A stretch of 12,388 bases of DNA, taken from NCBI GenBank assembly GCA_031257655.1, contig JAIROF010000201.1, positions 1-12,388 of the forward strand, in the 5' to 3' direction. Below the pieces are notes generated by a model. It ran no database searches, was not told where the DNA came from, and saw only the letters and a program-made list of their open reading frames with translations. Positions 7,201 through 12,388 of this stretch are shown here, in pieces (the stretch's first letter is position 1; each line of letters opens with the position of its first letter). Origin of the DNA: Prevotellaceae bacterium. Its GTDB lineage: Bacteria; Bacteroidota; Bacteroidia; Bacteroidales; UBA932. The position numbers and the translations under genes are program-made.

Positions 7201-7394
7201 TGCAAAACCCGCTTGTTTTTGCCTCGCCCTACTACACGGAAACGGGGCTTGACCCGCAGCCCAACTCGCGCGGAAGGGAGACTTTTGCGCAGTCTCAGCC
7301 CCAAAATTCGGTCGTGCCGGAGCGGATTAACGTCGTTGGATACAACACGCCGGCTACGCGCAGCTACCTTGTGGGGTTAAACATCACTTTTTAA
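4215..7394 (+). CDS. SusC/RagA family TonB-linked outer membrane transporter
   Basis: About 1059 residues, normal for SusC. A 45-residue signal peptide with a long basic n-region ends in a hydrophobic stretch and LWA|QD. A carboxypeptidase-regulatory-like domain (about 48-120, VSGTVLDSNREPLVGVSVVV) is followed by the EEVVVIGYGTQRREAVTGSV segment (about 126-145) and a plug domain holding the SusC signature KDASATAIYGSRGANGVI. The rest is a 22-stranded-type beta barrel ending in the terminal aromatic NITF. It imports glycan or other large ligands through the outer membrane using TonB energy, capped by its SusD partner 24 bp downstream. No STN domain is present, so sigma/anti-sigma signalling through this protein is unlikely. 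An in-frame ATG at 4188 would add nine residues; ATG 4215 (MKKTK) gives a better signal peptide. Sugar specificity cannot be read from the sequence. Confidence 0.96.
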   Translation: MKKTKVVQRKESPSALRKKSGGGAVRRSACALLTALLMAPAALWAQDLNVSGTVLDSNREPLVGVSVVVKGSTRGTTTGVSGAYAIQSPPNATLVFSLMGMVTREEPVNGRGQIDVALSTDDKALEEVVVIGYGTQRREAVTGSVASVSAATLREVPSGNITQALQSRIAGVEMTQASTRPGATMDIRIRGSRSLTASNDPLVVLDGIPFAGSLSDVNPSDIKSIDILKDASATAIYGSRGANGVILVTSFRGESVAYSKPVVTYNGYHGVRSLFNKYPMMNAAEFIAWRDEATKNGASFTDGVDEDRSVDTDWQELMFESGMVTNHDVSISGVTNGGGYSFSGGYYDETAVLPGQEYERFSLRGSFDQKIGKRVKVGVSSISSYGVTNGERDSPLGAILAITPLTNPYNPDGSIKTGKMYVNNMDTYYNPLTVSSLGDLQKEERKTYASYNSLYGEVEIFGGLRYRMNVGLNYRQSSYGSFHGPNTLYNGDEANSNARIENALTTSWTVENLLYYDKTFAKKHTLGLVAMYSAEQTESNTSAVSAKGVVADYLQYYNFGLLNDEGEITIDPSGQSYYKRGLLSAMFRAMYSYDDKYMLTLTYRNDGSSVLAEGYKWHAYPAVSAGWNIAREELMEALPVLNNLKLRVGFGQTSNQAIQPYQTLGGLSLDRYNFGEKNVGGYYVSSLPNYSLGWEYSTTWNFGLDFGLLNNRLTGTLEYYSQTTNDVLVAQNLPQSSGVSGSFMVNMGKTQNKGFELSLSYAILKGYNGWDLDLGVNLYANRNEILSLASGQLYDKGNGWFVGQPIDVIYDFKKIGVWQLGEEDEVVKYEGNTGQVGMIKVEYTGEYDANGDPVRQIGSGTTLEDDDRQILGSIEPDFQGGLSARVGYKGFDLSMIGAYKSGGLLVSTLHSQTSYLNQNNGRRGQIKIDYWTPENPTNAYPKPYGPEQNNHPIHTSSLAYFDASYVKISNITLGYSFKTEWTKKVNVDRLRLYLMVQNPLVFASPYYTETGLDPQPNSRGRETFAQSQPQNSVVPERINVVGYNTPATRSYLVGLNITF

Positions 7395-7418
7395 TCATTA
7401 AAAAAAACGAAATTGATC

Positions 7419-9323
7419 ATGAAAAAGATATTTTTAGCGATATTAGCGCTGACGGTGTTGCTCACGCCCGCGTGCATGGATATTCTGGAAGAGCAGCCAC
7501 GCTCGCAGATGACCCCGGAGTTCTTTTCGACGGAGCAGGGCATCAAAGCCGGCCTCACGTCCGTTTACTCCCAGCTGCGCTGGATTTACGGGCCTGCCGG
7601 CATGATGTACCTCTCCGTTGCCGGAACCGACGAAGCCACATTTGGCGACAATAAGGACGGATACGGCGAGCAGCTGGACAGCTACAACATTACCTCCGGT
7701 AATAGCGGATTGGGTACCGTATGGAACAACACCTTCTCCGCCATCAGCACCTGTAGCGGAATTATTGAAAAAGGCTCCGAAGTGGGGATAGAGGCCTCGC
7801 TGATTGCCGAGGCGAAGTTCTTCCGGGCGTTCAACTACTTTTTGCTGGTGCAGACGTTCGGGGACGTCCCGCTCGACCTGGGATCGGGTGAGCTCAAGTT
7901 CAACACAACGCCCTCGCGCTACTCCACGCGCAGCAAGGTGGAGGATGTTTACGCAAAAGCCATCCTCCCCGACCTGGAGGCTGCCGTAGCCGACCTCCCG
8001 GCAACGCCGCGCGAGGTGACCGCCGCTAGCAAGATTGCGGCGCAGCACTTTTTGGCAAAGGCCTACCTCACCTACGGATGGTGGCTGGAGCGAAACGCCA
8101 AGTCCGACCCCGCCGGTAAAACCCCGGCGCAGTACTTCCAGCTGGCGTACAACGTGGCGCTGGAGGCCATCAAAAACCCCTCGCCATTCGAATTGCAGGC
8201 AACGTTCTACGATGTAAACGTTGCCACCAACGACTACAACAGGGAGATGCTGCTCTGCGCAGACCATACGGCAAGCAGCTACCTTTACGACGAAAGCAGC
8301 GTAGGTAGCGGCGGAAATGGCCCGCACTCGGACTTGAAGGCCAACCGCTCAAACTATGTCATGCTGATGGACTTTGAGCTGAACGTCAACGGAAACCGGT
8401 TCATTTACCGGCAGGCCGTGCAGAGCTTGGGGCGACCCTGGAGGTTGATTGCGCCGGTTCACGGTGTGTTTACCGAAACATTCCCGCCGGACGACAGGGA
8501 GCACGACTCCCGATTCGACGGAACGTTTGCCACGGTGTTCCGCGCCAACTATCAGGGGAGGGCCGGGTATGACGGCACGGTGCTGAAAGGGATGAACGAT
8601 ATTGACGTTAAAGACGGCGACACGGTATTCTACTTCCCGCCAACCGACGATACAAAAGCTGCAACCTCGCCTGCACGGTATCCGACAGACGCGGCTACCG
8701 TTGAGCGTTACCACGCCTACGCAGACAAAGCCTACGTCGTTTGGACGCCCTCGCAGATTACCCGCCACAACTTCCCCTCCGTTTGGAAGTTTGGCCCCAA
8801 CAGGGATAACAAAACGCCAAACGCTATGCCCCCTGCGAACGACGCCTCTACCCGCCCCTTCCCCATCGCCAAGCTTTCGGAAACCTACCTGATAGCCGCC
8901 GAAGCGGCCGTAAAGGGCGCCTCCACAGAGGCGAGCTACACGGCGAGAGACTTGGTGAACGTGCTCCGCGCGCGCGCCGGAAAGTGGAAGTGGAGCAACT
9001 CCGGCAACATTGCCAAAGCGGACGACTACAGCGCCGATATGGTCAACGCCACGCCAGACCCAATTACCATCGACTACATTTTGAAGGAGCGTTCGCGCGA
9101 GCTGTACGCCGAAAACCTGCGCTGGTACGACCTTACCCGCACGGGAAAGCTGAAGGAATACGCCGGAAAGTACGCGATATGCGAGGCCAACACCTCTGAG
9201 GCTAAGGAGTACACCCGCCCAATCGAGGATAAGCACTACCTGCGCCCTGTTCCTGCCAGCCAGTTCGACAACATGGATAATACCGATGAGGAAAAGAAAG
9301 CCTACCAAAATCCGGGCTATTAG
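7419..9323 (+). CDS. SusD/RagB family nutrient-binding outer membrane lipoprotein
   Basis: 634 residues, within the usual SusD range. The N-terminus MKKIFLAILALTVLLTPAC is a lipoprotein signal with acylated Cys19; the following M-D-I-L-E-E has acidic residues compatible with surface export. Family hallmarks include EEQPRSQMTPEFFSTEQGI, the helical stretch AEAKFFRAFNYFLLVQTFGD followed by VPLD, the C-terminal ILKERSRELYAENLRWYDL, and the ending YLRPVPASQFDNM...YQNPGY. It binds substrate at the cell surface and acts as a lid on the SusC barrel encoded 24 bp upstream; the two are almost surely one operon. An upstream TTG at 7413 is in frame, but ATG 7419 gives the standard MKK start. The ligand is unknown. 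Confidence 0.95.
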   Translation: MKKIFLAILALTVLLTPACMDILEEQPRSQMTPEFFSTEQGIKAGLTSVYSQLRWIYGPAGMMYLSVAGTDEATFGDNKDGYGEQLDSYNITSGNSGLGTVWNNTFSAISTCSGIIEKGSEVGIEASLIAEAKFFRAFNYFLLVQTFGDVPLDLGSGELKFNTTPSRYSTRSKVEDVYAKAILPDLEAAVADLPATPREVTAASKIAAQHFLAKAYLTYGWWLERNAKSDPAGKTPAQYFQLAYNVALEAIKNPSPFELQATFYDVNVATNDYNREMLLCADHTASSYLYDESSVGSGGNGPHSDLKANRSNYVMLMDFELNVNGNRFIYRQAVQSLGRPWRLIAPVHGVFTETFPPDDREHDSRFDGTFATVFRANYQGRAGYDGTVLKGMNDIDVKDGDTVFYFPPTDDTKAATSPARYPTDAATVERYHAYADKAYVVWTPSQITRHNFPSVWKFGPNRDNKTPNAMPPANDASTRPFPIAKLSETYLIAAEAAVKGASTEASYTARDLVNVLRARAGKWKWSNSGNIAKADDYSADMVNATPDPITIDYILKERSRELYAENLRWYDLTRTGKLKEYAGKYAICEANTSEAKEYTRPIEDKHYLRPVPASQFDNMDNTDEEKKAYQNPGY

Positions 9324-9350
9324 AGAAAAGTTGGAAAAAGTTGAAAAAAG

Positions 9351-9461
9351 TTGAAAGTTGAAAGTTGAAAGTTGAAAGTTTCTGCTCTCAGCTATTTTCA
9401 AACTCCAAATACCAAATTCTAATTTTCAATTTTCAACTTTCAACTTTCAACTTTCAACTTT
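9351..9461. repeat. Inverted pair of heptamer arrays (GAAAGTT / AACTTTC) after susD
   Basis: Four GAAAGTT units end at 9380, and four AACTTTC units lie at 9435-9461 in reverse orientation. A 27-bp segment (9354-9380) is perfectly inverted at 9435-9461 with a 54-nt loop. Looser GAAAAAGTT copies precede the left arm back to about 9325. The structure starts just after the susD stop (9323) and could end transcription in both directions, though it lacks a GC-rich stem. Confidence 0.8.
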
Positions 9462-9537
9462 ACTTGGTGAATGGGCTGGTGGCGTATTGGGAGAAATTTT
9501 TTTATCCAAAGTTCCGCTTTTATATAATTTTTTCGTG

Positions 9538-9545
9538 TAGCTTTG
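9538..9545 (+). promoter_or_regulatory. -7 promoter box for the antitoxin-like gene
   Basis: TAGCTTTG matches TAnnTTTG, 21 bp before ATG 9567. The expected -33 region is only T-rich (about 9518-9521), without a clean TTG at 19 bp. The upstream TATATAATTTTTT is AT-rich. Confidence 0.5.
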
Positions 9546-9566
9546 CGGGAAAAAACGCAGTAAGTT

Positions 9567-9803
9567 ATGTTACAGACGCAAATATTGAGAGATCGGCAAG
9601 GTGTGCCGATAGGGGTTTTTATCCCGCAGGAGGTTTGGGAAAGCATGAAATGCCGGTACCCCGACATAGAATCGCTTGACGCCGGGTCGCTTGACGCCGA
9701 TTTGCCCAAGTGGGAAAAAGATTTTATCGACCGGCGGTTGGAAATGGCCATGCGCCACCCCGAATGCCTGAAGCCTGTTGAAACGCTTTTCGAGGGTTTG
9801 TAA
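9567..9803 (+). CDS. Small antitoxin-like protein (type II TA, RelE/ParE-associated type)
   Basis: 78 residues. The start (MLQTQILRDRQGVPIGVFIP followed by QEVWESMKCRYPDI) resembles small Bacteroidota proteins that begin with a strand of the form 'KDxxGxxxGVFIPxxxWexlk'. It ends with an amphipathic LPKWEKDFIDRRLEMAMRHP and VETLFEGL. Such proteins usually act as antitoxins, their C-terminal segment wrapping a RelE/ParE-family toxin encoded just downstream. Here no such toxin follows: the next frame, 9 bp away, is a 65-codon frame that runs into a repeat. It has its own -7 box at 9538. The family is recognised by pattern, not by search, so the function is a moderate inference; a lone small regulator is the alternative. 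Confidence 0.6.
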   Translation: MLQTQILRDRQGVPIGVFIPQEVWESMKCRYPDIESLDAGSLDADLPKWEKDFIDRRLEMAMRHPECLKPVETLFEGL

Positions 9804-9812
9804 AGCGGGCAA

Positions 9813-10010
9813 ATGTACACGGCTTTTTATGCTGAGATCGGCATGGTTTTGTACGAAAATAGAACGGTTGATGATGCAGATTTTTTGATTTACGCAGCTG
9901 AAGAACAGGAGCGTAGCGGAGATCGGCGCAGCCAAATGGCTGAAATCTGTGCAAATCATAAAAATCTGCGTCCTCTGCGTGCTAAAGGGTGCGAAATAAA
10001 TAGCTTGTAA
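9813..10010 (+). CDS. Doubtful small ORF in the toxin position, running into a repeat
   Basis: 65 codons starting MYTAFYAEIGMVLYENRTVD. Only the first ~20 codons lie in unique sequence; from about 9876 the frame crosses an inverted repeat (9876-9969) and the edge of the palindromic element at 9983, giving non-protein-like text (ANHKNLRPLRAKGCEINSL). It follows the antitoxin-like gene by 9 bp, where a toxin gene is expected, but shows no RelE/ParE features. It is most likely a truncated toxin remnant or not a gene. Confidence 0.2.
   Translation: MYTAFYAEIGMVLYENRTVDDADFLIYAAEEQERSGDRRSQMAEICANHKNLRPLRAKGCEINSL
9876..9969. repeat. Inverted repeat with internal hairpin
   Basis: GCAGATTTTTTGATTTACGC (from 9876, arm to 9897) and the reverse complement of 9947-9969 (GCAGATTTTTATGATTTGCA...) match with few differences. 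Between them CAGCCA-AA-TGGCTG (9929-9942) forms a perfect small hairpin. It looks like a foldback intergenic element rather than coding DNA. Confidence 0.65.
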
Positions 10011-10189
10011 CAGAAATAACCCTTTAGGGTTTTCATATCAATAGAAATTATGTAGCCCACCCTATTCGGAACTCCGTAGGAGTTCAACTCACTACGGGGT
10101 TGAAGGGAAGGGTGTTGTCTCATCATTTCTATTGATATGAATGTCCTACGGACAAAATCCACAATAATTTATTTATTTCGCATCCCTTA
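9983..10189. repeat. 207-bp nested palindromic (foldback) element
   Basis: The outer arms TAAAGGGTGCGAAATAAATA (9983-10002) and 10170-10189 are inverted with 18 of 20 matches. Inner arms TTCATATCAATAGAAAT (10032-10048) and 10125-10141 are a perfect 17-bp inverted pair. Inside or beside these are perfect hairpins AACCCTTTAGGGTT (10018-10031), GAACTCC-GTA-GGAGTTC (10069-10085) and TGTCC-TAC-GGACA (10142-10154), and CACCCT/AGGGTG pairing extends the inner stem. No coding capacity. It could be a MITE or a structured RNA element; two nested insertions would also explain two sets of arms. Confidence 0.75.
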
Positions 10190-10215
10190 AGAGAGTTATC
10201 CTCTCGAAAGTGACT

Positions 10216-10255
10216 TTTCAACTTTCAACTTTCAACTTAAACACACACACACACA
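10216..10255. repeat. (TTTCAAC)3 and (AC)7 tract directly before the GH start codon
   Basis: Three TTTCAAC heptamers (10216-10236), the same motif as the arrays after susD, are followed by AACTTAAA-type sequence and (AC)7A at 10241-10255, ending 3 bp before ATG 10259. The AC tract occupies the place of a ribosome binding site; there is no Shine-Dalgarno-like purine run. Confidence 0.9.
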
Positions 10256-10258
10256 GCA

Positions 10259-11884
10259 ATGAAAGCTACAACAATCCTTACGTTTTTTGCGGCGCTGGCG
10301 CTTTCCGGCTGCGTCCGCGCCCCGCGCCCCGGCGCGGGCAGCCTTCCCCACCTCGCGAAGCAGGGCACGGCCACGCAGCTCATGGTGGACGGCCAGCCCT
10401 TTCTGATGCTTGGCGGCGAGCTGGGCAACTCCACCGCCGCCAACCTGGCCGGCTTAGACTCCGTGTTTGCCCGCCTGCACGCCCTGGGGCTTAACACCGT
10501 CCTCACGCCCGCCTACTGGGAGCTGGTAGAGCCGGAGGAGGGGCGCTTTGACTTCACCGCCATCAACGCGGCCATTTCCGCCGCCCGCGCGCACAGCCTC
10601 AAGCTGGTGCTGCTCTGGTTTGGCGCGTGGAAAAACAGCATGTCCTGCTACGCCCCCCTGTGGGTAAAGGAGGATTACCGCAAGTACCCCCGCGCACGCG
10701 CCAAGTCCGGTCGCCCGCTGGAGATGATGACGCCCTTTAGCGACAGCAACCTTGCCGCCGACCGCCGCGCCTTTGCCGCCCTGATGGCGCACATCGCCCG
10801 GACGGACGCCGCCGAGCGCACGGTCATCATGGTGCAGGTGGAGAACGAAATCGGCATGATCCCCGACGCCCGCGACTACAGCCGCGAGGCCACCGAGCGC
10901 TTCCACGCCCCCGTTCCCCGCCGCCTGCTGGACTACCTCACGGCGCGCGAGGCTACCCTCCACCCCGCCCTGCGCGCGCAATGGGTAGCCAACGGACGGC
11001 AAACGAACGGCAGCTGGCCGAACGTCTTTGGCGAAGGCCCGGAGACCGACGAAATCTTCATGGCCTACCACTACGGCCTGTTTGTAGAGGAGGTAGCCCG
11101 CGCGGGCAAGGAGGCCTGTGCGCTGCCCATGTACCTCAACGCCGCGCTCAACAGCCGCGGCCGCAAGCCCGGACAGTACCCCAGCGCCGGCCCCCTGGCG
11201 CACCTGATCGACGTGTGGCGTGCCGCCGCCCCCTCCATCGACTTCATCGCGCCCGACATTTACGACCCCGGATTTGCCGATTGGTGTGCGCAGTACCACG
11301 CCTCGGGCAACCCGCTTTTTATCCCCGAAATCCGCATGTCCGACGACAACGCCGCCAAGGTATTCTACGCCTTTGGTGCGCACGACGCCATGGGCTTCAG
11401 CCCCTTCTCCATCGAAGACGTTCGCGCCTCTCCGCTGGCCAAGAGCTACGGCGCGCTTCGCCAGCTGGCGCCGCTGCTTGCCCGGGCGCAGGGCAAGGGC
11501 CAAACCTGCGGCTTCCTCCTCGACCGCGACAGCGCGTGGCGCGCGGCAGCGCTGGGCGGCTACCGCCTCCTCGCGCAGCACGTTTACGCCTTTGGCTGGT
11601 CGCCCAAAGCCGGCGACGGCAGCCCGTGGCCGGAGGCCGGCGCGCTGGTCATCCACCTCGCCGCCGACGAATTTCTGGTGGCCGGCGCCGGCATTGCCAT
11701 TACCTTCTCGTGCGCCGACAGCGCGGTGGCCGGCATTGCCTACGTGGACAAGCTGGCCGTTGACCGCGGCAACCTGACGACAGCCTACCGCCTCAACGGC
11801 GACCAAACCCATCAGGGGCGCCACCTCCGCATAGAGGTGGGCGACTGGGGCATCCGCCGCGTCAAGCTGTACCGGTATGAGTGA
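10259..11884 (+). CDS. Putative beta-galactosidase, GH35/DUF5597-type glycoside hydrolase lipoprotein
   Basis: 541 residues. The signal MKATTILTFFAALALSGC is a lipoprotein signal with lipobox LSGC and acylated Cys18; V-R-A-P after it has no acidic surface-export signal, so a periplasm-facing location is likely. The TIM barrel begins LMVDGQPFLMLGGELGNS, then LGLNTVLTPAYWELVEPEEG (W87), LVLLWFGAWKNSMSCYAPLW and VIMVQVENEIG. Glu197 (VENE) is the expected acid/base and Glu357 in LFIPEIRM the expected nucleophile, as in clan GH-A. The C-terminal ~170 residues fit the DUF5597 domain of GH35 enzymes like the Cellvibrio xyloglucan-active type. It would release terminal beta-galactosyl residues from material taken up by the SusCD pair. 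Third codon positions are almost all G or C, more so than in neighbours. It is separated from susD by repeats and probably has its own transcript. Confidence 0.85.
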   Translation: MKATTILTFFAALALSGCVRAPRPGAGSLPHLAKQGTATQLMVDGQPFLMLGGELGNSTAANLAGLDSVFARLHALGLNTVLTPAYWELVEPEEGRFDFTAINAAISAARAHSLKLVLLWFGAWKNSMSCYAPLWVKEDYRKYPRARAKSGRPLEMMTPFSDSNLAADRRAFAALMAHIARTDAAERTVIMVQVENEIGMIPDARDYSREATERFHAPVPRRLLDYLTAREATLHPALRAQWVANGRQTNGSWPNVFGEGPETDEIFMAYHYGLFVEEVARAGKEACALPMYLNAALNSRGRKPGQYPSAGPLAHLIDVWRAAAPSIDFIAPDIYDPGFADWCAQYHASGNPLFIPEIRMSDDNAAKVFYAFGAHDAMGFSPFSIEDVRASPLAKSYGALRQLAPLLARAQGKGQTCGFLLDRDSAWRAAALGGYRLLAQHVYAFGWSPKAGDGSPWPEAGALVIHLAADEFLVAGAGIAITFSCADSAVAGIAYVDKLAVDRGNLTTAYRLNGDQTHQGRHLRIEVGDWGIRRVKLYRYE

Positions 11885-11914
11885 GCTTTTCTGTACCGGC
11901 GTGAGCGCGCTTTT
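11867..11914. repeat. 24-bp imperfect tandem duplication across the GH stop codon
   Basis: 11867-11890 and 11891-11914 are adjacent copies of CTGTACCGG..TGAG..G.GCTTTT with 20 of 24 matches. The first copy holds the end of the GH gene and its TGA stop; the second is non-coding. Confidence 0.75.
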
Positions 11915-12041
11915 GAATCGCCAACGCCATCGCGCTGCCACACCCCACCCTGCGAAACGCCACGATAGCTCTTTTTAAGAAAATGCAACTCGCTATAGCT
12001 GAGCGCACTGCAATTTAATGCGAAAAATATTCTCGAAATAG

Positions 12042-12072
12042 TTTGCCGATTCCAAAAAACTGACTACCTTTG
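12042..12072 (+). promoter_or_regulatory. rRNA operon promoter
   Basis: TTTG (12042-12045), a 19-bp spacer and TACCTTTG (12065-12072) form an exact Bacteroidota -33/-7 promoter. Transcription is expected to begin near 12078, about 235 nt before the 16S gene. Confidence 0.85.
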
Positions 12073-12172
12073 CAACCCTATTTTTAAAGCAGCGGGGGCG
12101 CCCCTTAGCGAAACATGCGCAAAGGAGGCTACCACCGCCAAAAAAAAATCGAGCGCTTTTAATCGGGCAACA

Positions 12173-12182
12173 TGCTCTTTGA
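12173..12182 (+). promoter_or_regulatory. boxA-like antitermination site in the rRNA leader
   Basis: TGCTCTTTGA resembles the rRNA boxA consensus (TGCTCTTTAACA) and lies in the leader between the promoter and 16S. The leader also has the hairpin-forming GGGGCGCCCC (about 12095-12104), an AAAGGAGG run (12121-12128), and GTAAAAA-TT-TTTTTAC (12298-12313) at the 16S boundary. Confidence 0.6.
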
Positions 12183-12311
12183 TATGCTGAAGAAGAAAGT
12201 AAGGTAAAGGACAAAATACCTTAACAAGACAACAAGTTTTATTCAATTCCAGAGTAAATCTTAGATAACATCAGCCAGCGGTTCACGCTACAGCATAGTA
12301 AAAATTTTTTT

Positions 12312-12388
12312 ACCATGAAGAGTTTGATCCTGGCTCAGGATTAACGCTAGCGGCAGGCCTAACACATGCAAGTCGAGGGGCAGCACGA
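12312..12388 (+). rRNA. rrs: 16S ribosomal RNA, 5' end (partial)
   Basis: AGAGTTTGATCCTGGCTCAG at 12319-12338 is the universal 16S 5' motif (27F site), followed by GGATTAACGCTAGC and CTAACACATGCAAGTCGAGG, then GGCAGCACGA as in Bacteroidales. The 5' end is set at 12312 by aligning the motif to position 8 of the E. coli gene. It is cut by the window edge. Confidence 0.98.

Noticed and set aside
8349..9401. Long antisense open frame (350 codons) opposite susD
   Set aside because: It is antisense to a clear SusD protein and starts inside the heptamer array; it has no recognisable domain.
10454..11941. Long antisense open frame (495 codons) opposite the GH gene
   Set aside because: It is a by-product of very high G/C at third codon positions. 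The sense frame has catalytic motifs and a lipoprotein signal.

Overview
The window comes from a member of the phylum Bacteroidota, most likely order Bacteroidales. Four things point there. It has a SusC/SusD outer-membrane pair. It has several promoters of the Bacteroidota type (-33 TTTG/TTG, 19 bp, -7 TAnnTTTG). Ribosome binding sites are generally weak. The first ~77 bases of a 16S rRNA gene at the right edge have the Bacteroidales-like stretch GGGGCAGCACGA. No assignment below order is attempted. All supported genes lie on the + strand.

Left part (1-1970): an AT-richer, accessory and partly decayed region. It opens inside a gene whose C-terminal part is a long Thr/Gly repeat linker (28 DNA units of 12 or 15 bp) followed by a winged helix. 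This is the usual tail of AlbA_2/RecG-like ATP-binding regulators. Next come a 134-bp MITE-like element with 22-bp imperfect terminal inverted repeats, a frameshifted remnant resembling a Bro-N (phage antirepressor type) protein, and a YhcG/DUF1016-type PDDEXK nuclease gene split into two overlapping frames.

Middle part (1970-4214): an EamA/DMT transporter with a well-formed promoter containing a palindrome, then about 1.2 kb with no convincing gene. That gap is rich in repeats: a heptamer array, a 15-bp direct repeat, hairpins, a 65-nt (AC)32 microsatellite, a second heptamer array and a large GC-rich cruciform.

Right-centre (4215-11884): a small polysaccharide-utilisation-like locus. A SusC-type TonB-dependent transporter and a SusD-type surface lipoprotein lie 24 bp apart and are probably co-transcribed. 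After about 0.9 kb of repeats and a toxin-antitoxin remnant comes a lipoprotein glycoside hydrolase of the GH35/DUF5597 type (putative beta-galactosidase). The likely scheme is that SusD captures a glycan at the surface, SusC imports it, and the GH35-like enzyme trims galactosyl-type residues. The substrate is inference. No dedicated regulator (HTCS, SusR, ECF/anti-sigma) is visible.

Right end (11885-12388): the promoter, leader (with a boxA-like site) and 5' end of an rRNA operon.

The most striking non-genic features are the abundant slippage-prone repeats: the Thr/Gly array, three heptamer families at four sites, and (AC)n tracts both in the gap and immediately before the GH start codon. 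There is also a ~207-bp nested palindromic element at 9983-10189.
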